DNA from: RPQJ01 sp963726665
GTDB lineage: Bacteria > Pseudomonadota > Gammaproteobacteria > Steroidobacterales > Steroidobacteraceae
Assembly (NCBI GenBank): GCA_963726665.1
Contig: CAVSDW010000014.1
Coordinates: 11,248-75,247, forward strand
DNA length: 64,000 nt
Reading direction: 5' to 3'
Positions within the stretch are counted from its first letter, which is position 1, and each line of letters opens with the position of its first letter. The notes below the pieces were generated by a model. The model saw only the letters and a program-made list of their open reading frames with translations, did not search any database and was not told the DNA's origin. This document shows, one piece after another, positions 7,327 to 16,093 of the stretch. Position numbers and translations under genes: made by a program.

Positions 7327-10300
7327 ATGAGCAAGACGAGCCCGGAGCGTGGCTGGCAGTTCGCGATCGACCGCGGCGGCACGTTCACCGACGTGGTCGC
7401 GAGGGATCCGGCGGGGCGACTGCACACGCACAAGGTGTTGTCGCGCGACCCGCGGCGCGCAGGCGATCCGGCGGTGCGTGCCATATCCGAGGTTCTCGCC
7501 CGCGATCGCGGCGGCGACCACGTCCTGGAATCAGTGCGGCTCGGCACGACGGTCGCCACCAACGCGCTGCTCGAGCGCAAAGGCGAACCCGTGGTCCTGG
7601 TGACGACCGCCGGCCTCGGCGACGTGCTGCGCATCGGCTACCAGAATCGCCCCGACATCTTCGCGCGCGCGATCCGGCTGCCGCCCTCGCTGTACGCCGC
7701 GGTGATCGAGGCGAGGGAACGGATCGACGCGAACGGCGCAGTGCTGGAGCCGCTCGACGAACCCTCGCTGCTCGCCGCATTGAGCGCCGCGCGGGCCGGG
7801 GGCTTCAGTTCGGTCGCGATCGCTTTACTCCACGCACTGCCCAATCCGGACCACGAGCGTCGCGCCGCCCGGCTCGCCGCGCAGGCCGGTTTCGTGGAGA
7901 TCGTCTCCTCGCACGAAGTCGCCCCGCTCCTCGGACTCGTCGCCCGCGGCGACACCGCCGTGGCGGATGCCTACCTGTCCCCGGTCCTCGGGCGATACGT
8001 GCGCAGCTTCCTGGGTGAACTCGCCGAAAGCCACGGTCATCCGCAGCTCCTCATGATGCAGAGCAACGGCGGGCTGGTGGACCCCGACGGGTTCCGCGGC
8101 GTGAACGGCGTGCTTTCGGGTCCGGCTGGCGGCGTCGTGGGTGTCGCGGCCATCGCCCGGTCGGCTGCGCTCGGCCGGCTCATCGGCTTCGACATGGGCG
8201 GCACGTCGACCGATGTGAGCCTCTACGCAGGCGAACTTCCGCGCCGGCTCACGACCGAGATCGACGGCGTGCGCCTGCACGCGCCGATGATGGACGTGCA
8301 CACGATCGCGGCCGGCGGCGGCTCGATCGTCCGGTACGCCGACGCACGGCTGCAGGTCGGACCCGAGTCTGCCGGAGCGGATCCCGGGCCGGCCTGCTAC
8401 CGCCGCGGCGGGCCAGCGACCGTGACCGACTGCAACGTCGTGCTCGGCCGGATCCGGCCGGAGCAGTTCCCGCGCGTGTTCGGCGAGTCGGGGAGCGAGC
8501 CGCTCGACGCCGGTGCCTCGCATGCGCGCCTCGCAGCCATCGCCGCAGACCTCGCGCGCGACGGCACCGAGCTCGGCGTCGAGCAGCTCGCCGAGGCGTT
8601 CCTGACGGTCGCCGTGGCCCGCATGGCCAACGCCATCCGCGAACTCGCGCTCAGCCAGGGACACGACCCGTCGCAGTTCTCGCTGCTGCCCTTCGGTGGC
8701 GCCGCCGCGCAGCACGCCTGCGCAGTGGCCGAGGCGCTTGGAATCCGCTCCATGCTGATCGATCCGCTGGCCGGAGTGCTCTCGGCACATGGCATCGCGC
8801 TCGCCCTCCGCCGCTGCATCAGGCGGCGAAGCGTGAGCGAACCCTGCGATGCGCCGGGCCAGCAGCGAGCGAGCGCGGTGCTCGCCCGGCTCGAGGACGC
8901 CGCCCGGGAAGAACTTCGTCGACAGGGCGTCGCCGACACGGCCATGCAGCTCCGGCGCACGGCGAGCCTGCGGTTCGCGGGCTCCGATTCCGAGATCGAA
9001 GTCGCATGGGGCCCGCCGCAGACGATGCGAGCGGAGTTCGAAGCCGCTCACCGCAGGCTGTACGGGTTCGCGGACGACGGGGGCCCCGCCGTACTCGCCT
9101 CATGCTGCGCGGAGGCGATCGAGCTCGAGCCGTCGTCCGGGGAACCGGTAGCGCGTGCGCGCCTGTCCGCAGGGTCGCCGCAGGGCACCGCATCGCGCGG
9201 CGCCAGCCCGACCGTGCAGGCATGGACCGGAGGCGCGTGGCGCGCGGTTCCGTCGCGCGTGCACGAGGACCTCGATGCAGGCGAGGTGCTCGAGGGCCCG
9301 GCGCTCGTCGCCGAACAGGGAGCCACCGTGTGGATCGCACCGGGCTGGGTCGCACGCGCGCGCGACGACGGCCGGCTGCTGCTCTCGCGCGAAATCGAGG
9401 AAGATCGCAGCGTGCGCGGCGACGACCTGTCCGCGGACCCGATGCGGCTCGAGGTCTTCAACGGCCTGTTCATGCACGTCGCAGAGCAGATGGGCGTCGT
9501 GCTGCGGCAGACCGCGAGCTCGGTCAACATCAAGGAGCGGCTCGACTTCTCCTGCGCGATCTTCGACGGCGAAGCGAACCTCGTCGCCAACGCGCCGCAC
9601 ATGCCGGTGCACCTGGGCTCGATGGGCGCGAGCGTGCGAAGCCGTGATCGAACGTCACGGCGGCGACATGCGTCCCGGCGACTCGTTCATGGTCAACTCG
9701 CCCTACCACGGCGGCACGCACCTGCCCGACATCACGGTCGTCACGCCGGTCTTCGACGACTCCGGCGGCCGCATTCGCTTCTTCACGGCATCACGGGCAC
9801 ACCACGCGGACGTCGGCGGCATCACGCCGGGCTCGATGCCGCCGGGCAGCCGCAGCATCGGCGACGAAGGGGCGCTCTTCGAGCCGATGCGGATACTGCG
9901 TGACGGCCAACTGGACGAGACCGGTCTGCGCAGCGCCCTCGCCCGGGGCGCACACCCCGCGCGCAACCCGGACCAGAACCTCGCCGACCTGCGCGCGCAG
10001 CTCGCCGCCAATGCGCGTGGCATCCGCGAACTCGGACGGGCCGCCGCAGAGCACGGCCTTGCGACGCTGCTCGCCTACATGCGGCACGTGCAGGACAACG
10101 CGGAAGCTGCATGCGCCGCGCGATCCGCCGCCTGCGCGACGGCCGCTACGTCTGCGAAATGGACAATGGCCAGCGCGTAGAGGTCGCGGTCGCCGTGGAC
10201 CACGAGGCAGGCGCCGTGACGGTGGATTTCACCGGCACCTCGAGCCAGGGGCCGGACAACTTCAACGCGCCGCGCGCCGTGACGGTGGCCGCGGTGCTGT

Positions 10301-10965
10301 ACGTCTTCAGGACGCTGATCGACGAGCCGATCCCGCTCAACGCGGGCTGCCTGCGCCCGATCCGCATCGTCGTGCCGCCGGGCTCGATGCTCGACCCGGC
10401 GTTTCCGGGCGCAGTGGTCGCGGGCAACGTCGAGACCTCGCAGTGCATCGTGGATGCGCTGTACGGTGCGCTCGGCCTGCAGGCCGCGTCCCAGGGCACC
10501 ATGAACAACTTCACCTTCGGCAACGAGCGCTACCAGTACTACGAGACGATCGCCGGCGGTTCGGGCGCCGGCGACGGCTTCGACGGCGCAAGCGGCGTGC
10601 AGACGCACATGACGAACTCGCGCCTCACGGATCCCGAGGTGCTGGAGACACGCTTCCCCGTGCTGCTGCGCGAATTCTCGCTGCGGCGCGGATCGGGAGG
10701 GGATGGCGCGTTCCGCGGCGGTGACGGACTCGTGCGCTGCGTCGAGTTCCGCGAACCGATGACGGCCGCGATCCTTTCCAATCGCCGTCGCGTGGCGCCG
10801 TTCGGGCTGGCGGGCGGCGGACCGGCGGCGAAGGGCGAGAACCGCGTCCTGCGGCGCGATGGCCGATCAGAGGCGCTGGCCGCCACCGCTGAAGTCGCGG
10901 TAGAAGCGGGCGACCGCATCCTGATCGCGACGCCCGGTGGCGGGGGCTTCGGGAATCGTCGCTGA
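7327..10965 (+). CDS. 5-oxoprolinase / hydantoinase, fused A and B domains (frameshifted as read)
   Basis: This is an ATP-dependent 5-oxoprolinase or N-methylhydantoinase-type enzyme of about 1,210 residues. The HyuA-like half (residues 1 to about 690) starts with WQFAIDRGGTFTDVVA and contains RLGTTVATNALLER, IGFDMGGTSTDVSLY and LPFGGAAAQHA. The HyuB-like half starts near DPMRLEVFNGLF and includes MQVN-type NSPYHGGTHLPDIT, DFTGTS and the glycine-rich end TPGGGGFGNRR. The frame slips near 9638 and near 10105 and then returns to the first frame. The first slip equals loss of a CG in GTGCGAAGCC, the second equals two such losses. Substrate (5-oxoproline or a hydantoin) cannot be decided from sequence. 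Confidence 0.88.
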
Positions 10966-12676
10966 CTGGCATCGCCGAAGCCGACGGCGCGGGCGCAGGC
11001 GCAGGCCGCGGCTCCCGGTAATAGCCGTAGAGCTGCTGCGCAAGCGTGCGCTGCCGTGAGGTCTCCTCACTGCCGGCGTCTCCCGACACGCCCTTCACGG
11101 TCATGCGCGTCCCGGCGGGCAGCAGGTTCGAGCGCACCGGCCGCACGCGGCTGCCGGCCGGCGAGTGCGTGACGAGGAACGAGGAGTACTCGCCTGCCCG
11201 CGTCGAGCGCAGCCCGACCAGGAAGCTGACGCGACCGGCCTGCACGTCCTGTGGCAGATTCAGGCGCTCGTCGCAGATCACGTGGCAGGCGTGGTCGCCA
11301 TCGGCGGGGCCGAACAGACCCGCGGCCGACAGGGACGCAAGGAAGTCCTGCACCTGGCGCGTGATCTTGTGCCACGTACTGCGGTCGCCAGCTTCGAACA
11401 CCGACCAGCGCGTGCCGCGCTCGATGCTGCTCATCACGAGCAGCATCCGGCGGCGACGCGTGAGGAGCGTGCCGTCCGCGCTGCTGGCAGAACCGCCGGC
11501 CAGAGTGCGCAGCGCGGGCGCCTCGGTGCTCGCCGAGCGCAGCGTCTGCAGCGGATTCACGCCGTGCGCGATGAGCCGCGCCCGCTCCGGTTCGGTGAGC
11601 TGCTGCGCTGCACGCGTACCCGGCCGCAGCAGCAGCTCCTCGTCCGGTCCCTGCTCCCAGGGCGAGCGGTGCTCGTCGAGCCGCGCGAGCACACCCGCGA
11701 CGGCACCGCCGTTCGCGAAGGACTCGTAGCGGGCGCGCAGCCGGTCGTAGGCGAGGATGCGCGGGAAGCACATCAGCGCGTGGTCGGACATGAATCCGAG
11801 CTCGCGCAGGCCCGCGATCACCTCGTCGCAAGTGGTCCACGCGGCCGGCGGATCGACGATCAGCATCGCGCGGAGTTCACGGCAGTGCGCGGCGGCGGCG
11901 AGAAGCACGCCGGGGCCCAGGTCGCGGTCGCGCGTCGGCGGCGGAATGCAGAGAAAATGCGCGTCGTCCGCGGCGCGCAGCGCGAAGATGCCGGTGCCGC
12001 GCTCGGCGGAGCCGATCAGGTCGTAGTCCGTCAGCGGCTCGCCATCGTCGCCGTCGGGATTCGAGTCCACGTACCCGATGGGATGGCGCGCGCCCGGGCG
12101 ATACGTCCGGTCGGGGCGCTGCTCGGGGACTTCGCCGCGCACCCGCACCAGCGTGGACTCCTGCAGCGCCGTCGTGACGAAGCGGGTCGTGCCGGGAACG
12201 ATCGAGAGCCGCCGGAAGATCTCCTGGTCCTCGATGTGCTCGGAGCCCGCGGAACGTACGCGCTGCACCACGAGGTTGAAGCGGTCGTCCTCGTTCGCGC
12301 CGACGTTGTCGTAGTCGACCGATGCCCGCAGTGCCTCGCGCGAACCGGGGCTGCGCGCCTCGAGCGTGAGTGACGCGCGCCCGCACGGCAGCGTGATCGT
12401 CGCGGGGCGGCCGCCGTTGCAGACGCGCACGACGATCGCGTGGCCTCCGCCGTTCTCGAAGAACTGCTCGATCGCGTAGGTCATGGGGCTCGGCTGCCAC
12501 AGTCCGCCGAAGACCTGCTGGAACTCGGCGTAGCCATGCACGGAAATCGGGCGGTTCACCGGGCCGCGCAGCGTGCGGCCGACGAATGCGCAGGCCGACG
12601 CCGGCAGCCTCTTGATGGCGTGGTCGGCGCCCGGCGCCTCCGCCACGACCATGCCTTTCAGATTGGACTCTGCCAA
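10625..12676 (-). CDS. Phage tail sheath family protein, isolated
   Basis: The first 560 or so residues match contractile tail sheath proteins. The N-terminal part has SACAFVGRTLRGPVNRP and a block like YAIEQFFENGGGHAIVVRV. The C-terminal part has SSIERGTRWSVFEAGD, a block ending QVQDFLASLSAAGLFG, and VGLRSTRAGEY. No tube, baseplate, spike or ATPase gene is nearby. The start is a TTG at 12676 or an ATG at 12652 with AAAGG just upstream. The 3' end is doubtful: as read, the frame runs 341 bases antisense into the oxoprolinase gene, and one restored CG would move the stop to 10867. A short inverted repeat (GCACA...TGTGC, 12710-12727) lies upstream. Confidence 0.75.
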   Translation of the reverse strand: MAESNLKGMVVAEAPGADHAIKRLPASACAFVGRTLRGPVNRPISVHGYAEFQQVFGGLWQPSPMTYAIEQFFENGGGHAIVVRVCNGGRPATITLPCGRASLTLEARSPGSREALRASVDYDNVGANEDDRFNLVVQRVRSAGSEHIEDQEIFRRLSIVPGTTRFVTTALQESTLVRVRGEVPEQRPDRTYRPGARHPIGYVDSNPDGDDGEPLTDYDLIGSAERGTGIFALRAADDAHFLCIPPPTRDRDLGPGVLLAAAAHCRELRAMLIVDPPAAWTTCDEVIAGLRELGFMSDHALMCFPRILAYDRLRARYESFANGGAVAGVLARLDEHRSPWEQGPDEELLLRPGTRAAQQLTEPERARLIAHGVNPLQTLRSASTEAPALRTLAGGSASSADGTLLTRRRRMLLVMSSIERGTRWSVFEAGDRSTWHKITRQVQDFLASLSAAGLFGPADGDHACHVICDERLNLPQDVQAGRVSFLVGLRSTRAGEYSSFLVTHSPAGSRVRPVRSNLLPAGTRMTVKGVSGDAGSEETSRQRTLAQQLYGYYREPRPAPAPAPSASAMPVSDDSRSPRHRASRSGCGRPLLPRLQRWRPAPLIGHRAAGRGSRPSPPVRRPPARTAPRDGDWKGSRPSSVRGTRRSARVRHRRGTRHPLPIRAAARIRAAARGSVSPAPRDP

Positions 12677-12748
12677 ACCACTGCCCCCGCTCGCGCTCGT
12701 ACTACGTTAGCACAAGCGCTAGTGTGCGTGGCCGCCTGCGAACCCCAG

Positions 12749-13915
12749 CTATTGAGTTTTTCGCGCGCCCGCGGGGGGCGCGCCGTCGCTGCCGTCCCAG
12801 TTCGACCCCGCCGGTATCACGTTCTCCACGTGGCGCGCCTTGTCGAGGTAGGCCTCCAACGTGAGTCCCTGGCGGGACACGGGCACGGTGATGCCGCGCG
12901 CCAGCGTCACGACCTGCTCCGCAAGCGGCGCGTTGACGGAAGCGCCGTGCTCACTGGCGAGTCGCTGCAGCCGGCCCGCCACCTTGTCGTCGTAGACGAC
13001 CGGTGCGGGCGCCTTGCTGTCGTCCTCGCCCTCGACCGGCACCGGGAACGACTGCACGTACAGGTTCCCGCCCTGCCACGCGGCCAGCAGCGGCTGGTTG
13101 ACCACCGTCACCTTCGTGCCCACCGCCACCTCGCCGAACAGCGACTCGATGTCCTCGGGATAGAGGCGGATGCAGCCGTGGCTTGCACGCATGCCGACAC
13201 CGGGCGGCTTGTTGGTGCCGTGAATCAGGTAACTCGGCCAGCCGAGGTTCATTGCGTAGGCGCCGAGCGGATTGTCGGGGCCGGCCGGTACGCGCGCGGG
13301 CAGCGGATCGCCGTTGGCAGCATGCTCCCTGCGCACCGACGCAGGCGGAGTCCAGACGGGGCCCTTGCGCTTCGACACCACCTTGGTGCTGCCGATCGGC
13401 GTGGCCCAGCCGATCTTGCCGATGCCGATCGGGTAGGTGACGACGGTGCGGGGCGCCCCCTTTGCGGCCTTCGGGAAGTAGAAGAGCCGCATCGCCGCGA
13501 CGTTGATCACCAGTCCGTCCCTCGGACCATCCGGCATCACGAACAGCGTCGGAAGGACGATGGTCGTACCCTCGCCCGGCAACCACGGATCCACGCCGGG
13601 ATTGGCCCTGTGCAACTCGTCATAGCCGACGTCGAAGCGGCGCGCGATGTCAGCCAGCGTGTCCTCGTGTCGCGCGTGGGTTATCTGCAGCTCGCCCAGC
13701 ACGGCAGTCACGCCGGGCTCGTACTTGAATACGTGCGTGGCGAGCGGCGCCTCGATCGCAGGCGGCGGCGGTGGTTGCGGTGGTGGCGGCGGGGGCTTCT
13801 GCGGCTGGAACAGGCTGCACCCACCGAGCGCGAGCAGCATCAGCACCGTCGCCGCGCGATCGCGGGCCGCGGCACGATTCGAGAAGCTGTAATACATCGA
13901 CCACTCCATCCTCAT
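12749..13915 (-). CDS. L,D-transpeptidase lipoprotein with LysM-like segment (ErfK/YbiS family)
   Basis: This enzyme forms 3-3 peptidoglycan cross-links or anchors proteins to peptidoglycan in the periplasm. A lipoprotein signal (LMLLALGGC) is followed by a proline-rich linker (PPPPPPQPPPPP). Next comes a LysM-type segment (HEDTLADIARRFDVGYDELHRANPGVDPWLPG) and the YkuD catalytic domain with HGTNKP and SHGCIRL, Cys near residue 247. The C-terminal tail of about 100 residues is less conserved. I took the ATG at 13915 because it overlaps the upstream TPM gene's stop (TGATG); ATGs at 13909 and 13897 are alternatives. It is the last gene of the LemA/TPM cluster. Confidence 0.9.
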   Translation of the reverse strand: MRMEWSMYYSFSNRAAARDRAATVLMLLALGGCSLFQPQKPPPPPPQPPPPPAIEAPLATHVFKYEPGVTAVLGELQITHARHEDTLADIARRFDVGYDELHRANPGVDPWLPGEGTTIVLPTLFVMPDGPRDGLVINVAAMRLFYFPKAAKGAPRTVVTYPIGIGKIGWATPIGSTKVVSKRKGPVWTPPASVRREHAANGDPLPARVPAGPDNPLGAYAMNLGWPSYLIHGTNKPPGVGMRASHGCIRLYPEDIESLFGEVAVGTKVTVVNQPLLAAWQGGNLYVQSFPVPVEGEDDSKAPAPVVYDDKVAGRLQRLASEHGASVNAPLAEQVVTLARGITVPVSRQGLTLEAYLDKARHVENVIPAGSNWDGSDGAPPAGARKTQ

Positions 13916-14418
13916 CAAAGCACCGTGGGCCGGTTCGGCAGCTCGTCGCGATTGCGCGAGCCTGGACCGGCCGGGAAATTTGCGGCCAGGAAATCGCTGA
14001 CGCGAGCGATGCCCTCGAGAGCCCCCTGCTCGAACCGGCCGGCGCGGAAGTTCGACTCCATCGCACGGCAGACCGAGGCCCATTCCTCGGCCGACACGCG
14101 GCCGTTGTAGCCGCGGTCCGCCACGATTTCCACGTCCTGATCCGCGAGCAACACGTAGATCAGCACCCCGTTGTTCGCCTCCGTGTCCCAGACGGAGAGC
14201 AGGGCGAAGACCTCGAGCGCGCGCTGGCGCGGGCTGCGGCCGTGCCGAACCTGTGCGGGATCAAGCGCGGCCTCGATGGCGACCCGGATTTCGCCGGAGT
14301 GATGTCGCTCGGATTCGGCGACTGCCGCCTCGATGGCCGACAGCGTAGCGGGTGGGAACGCGCGATGCAGGTCGGCGCGCGTGGCGAACAGGTGCCTGAA
14401 CCAGCGCTTCCAGTCCAT
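13915..14418 (-). CDS. TPM domain protein (second of two)
   Basis: This 167-residue protein has a TPM (YgcG/Psb32-type) domain: ESERHHSGEIRVAIE, RALEVFALLSVWDTEANNGVLIYVLLADQDVEIVADRG. It has no signal peptide and no glycine-rich tail, unlike its upstream neighbour, so it probably acts in the cytoplasm or peripherally at the membrane. The ATG follows the neighbour's stop by two bases, and its own stop overlaps the next start by one base, so translation is probably coupled. As read, a frameshift upstream makes the two TPM proteins look like one fused frame. Confidence 0.8.
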   Translation of the reverse strand: MDWKRWFRHLFATRADLHRAFPPATLSAIEAAVAESERHHSGEIRVAIEAALDPAQVRHGRSPRQRALEVFALLSVWDTEANNGVLIYVLLADQDVEIVADRGYNGRVSAEEWASVCRAMESNFRAGRFEQGALEGIARVSDFLAANFPAGPGSRNRDELPNRPTVL

Positions 14419-14420
14419 GG

Positions 14421-15336
14421 CTACCAGCTCCCCGAGGCGCCGCCGCCACCGAAACCGCCACCACCACCGCTGAAACCGCCGCCGCCAGCCGAATCCCACC
14501 GCCACCGAAGCCGCCCGGGTATCCGATGCCGCCTCCGTGCCGGCTGCTGTACCAGCCGCGGCCACCGGGTCCACCGGTCCGCCGCCCATGCCGCCCAAGA
14601 TCGCGAAGACGAAGGCGACGACGCCGGCGAAGACCGACATCGCGACGATGCCGACGATGAGCCAGGTGACGAACCCGACCAGCCCGCCCGTCGCGAGCGC
14701 GCCGCCGACGCGGCCGAACAGCCGGCGCAGGATCGAGCCGCCCACCAGCGCGAAGATGAGCAGCAACGGCAGGAGCTGGCCGAGGCCCCCGGAGCCGTGC
14801 GCCGTCCCCCGACGCTCGGGCTCGGGCAGCGGCTCGCCCTCGATCACGCGCAGCATGCGATCCGCGCCAGCCGTGATGCCGCCGTAGTAGTCCCCGGCGC
14901 GGAACCTCGGGACGATGTCTTCCTCGATGATGCGATTGGCCGTCGCGTCCGGCAGCACGCCCTCGAGACCGTAGCCGACCTCGATGCGAACCTTCCGGTC
15001 ATCGCGCGCGACGAGCAGGATTGCGCCGTCGTCCACGCCCTTGCGACCGAGCTTCCAGGCCTCGGCGACCCGGATGGCGTACTGCTCGATTTCCTCCGGC
15101 TTCGTGGTCGGGACGATCAGGACCGTGACCTGGCTGCCCTTCGCCTGCTCGAACGCGGCGAGTTTCGCCTCGAGCGCGGCGGCCTGGTCCGGCGTAAGCG
15201 TGCCCGTGAGGTCCGTGACCCGCGCCTTGAGCGCAGGGACCGCAACCAGCGGCTCCGCGCCCGCGCCGAAGGCGGCGAGCGCGAGCGCCGCGGCGATTGC
15301 GGCGCAATGCAGCCAGCGTCTGCTCAGGAACGACAC
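14421..15336 (-). CDS. TPM domain protein YgcG-like, with Gly-rich tail (frameshifted as read)
   Basis: This is a secreted, membrane-anchored TPM protein of about 305 residues. It has a signal peptide (WLHCAAIAAALALAAFGAGA), then the TPM domain (VTDLTGTLTPDQAAALEAKLAAFEQ, VGYGLEGVLPDATANRIIEE). Two hydrophobic segments follow (LLPLLLIFALVGGSI and FVTWLIVGIVAMSVFAGVV), then a glycine-rich tail that properly ends FGGGGASGSW. As read, the tail loses frame near 14588 and again near 14497. Both steps fit one missing G in a G run, unlike the CG losses elsewhere. TPM and LemA proteins commonly occur as partners. Confidence 0.82.
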
Positions 15337-15376
15337 GTCGGTATCCGCGCCGGCCTCGAGCCGGCGCGGCCGGTCC

Positions 15377-15997
15377 TCAGTTGGTCGCCGGCGCGGCGCC
15401 GGACGCGGGCGGCGGAGGCGCCGCGAAGTCGACGGTCGGCGGCTTCGCGATGGCGGCCTCGTTCTCGACCGTGAAGTTCGGCTTCACCTTGTAGCCGAAC
15501 ACCATCGCCGTGAGGTTGACCGGGAACTTGCGCACCGTCACGTTGTAGTCCTGCACCGCCTGGATGTAGCGGTTGCGTGCGACGGCGATGCGGTTCTCGG
15601 TGCCCTCGAGCTGCGCCTGCAGGTCACGGAAATTCTGGTCCGACTTGAGCTCCGGATACTTCTCGACCACGACCATCAGGCGGGACAACGCGCTCGAGAG
15701 CTCGCCCTGCGCGGCCTGGAACTGCTGCAGCGAAGCCGGGTCGTTGGCGTCGACCTTGATCTGCGTGGCCTTGGCGCGCGCCTCGGTGACGCCGATCAGC
15801 ACGGCCTGCTCCTGTGCCGCGAATCCCTTCACGGTGTTGACCAGGTTCGGGATCAGGTCAGCGCGACGCTGGTACTGGTTGATCACCTCGGACCAGGCCG
15901 ACTTCACCTGCTCGTCCTGGACCTGGATCGTGTTGTAACCGCAGGCCGAGAGCAGCAGGCTCGCGGCGGCGACGGCGACGATTCGCAATGCGCGCAT
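15377..15997 (-). CDS. lemA: LemA family lipoprotein
   Basis: LemA proteins are membrane-anchored helical-bundle proteins usually encoded beside TPM proteins; their exact role is unsettled. This 206-residue protein has a lipobox (LLLSACG) and the typical blocks SEVINQYQRRADLIPNLVNTVKG, ARAKATQI, YPELKSDQNFRDLQAQLEGTENRIAVARNRY and FPVNLTAMVFGY. The tail is Ala/Pro rich. A good ribosome site (GAGGAGG) precedes the ATG. The leader holds a hairpin of two CGGGCCCG palindromes (16014-16032) and a possible -10 CATAAT. It is the first gene of the LemA-TPM-TPM-transpeptidase cluster. Confidence 0.95.
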   Translation of the reverse strand: MRALRIVAVAAASLLLSACGYNTIQVQDEQVKSAWSEVINQYQRRADLIPNLVNTVKGFAAQEQAVLIGVTEARAKATQIKVDANDPASLQQFQAAQGELSSALSRLMVVVEKYPELKSDQNFRDLQAQLEGTENRIAVARNRYIQAVQDYNVTVRKFPVNLTAMVFGYKVKPNFTVENEAAIAKPPTVDFAAPPPPASGAAPATN

Positions 15998-16093
15998 GAC
16001 TAGTTCCTCCTCACGGGCCCGACACGGGCCCGCGTGCAGTTCATTATGGGGCGGGCCGCCCAAATATCCATATCGGGCGACCAATCCCTCCGG

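Noticed and set aside
13915..15336. A single 473-residue fusion of two TPM domains
   Set aside because: The Gly-rich tail of the first protein ends FGGGGASGSW-stop in another frame, and an ATG for the second follows two bases later. The fusion is made by the frameshifts.
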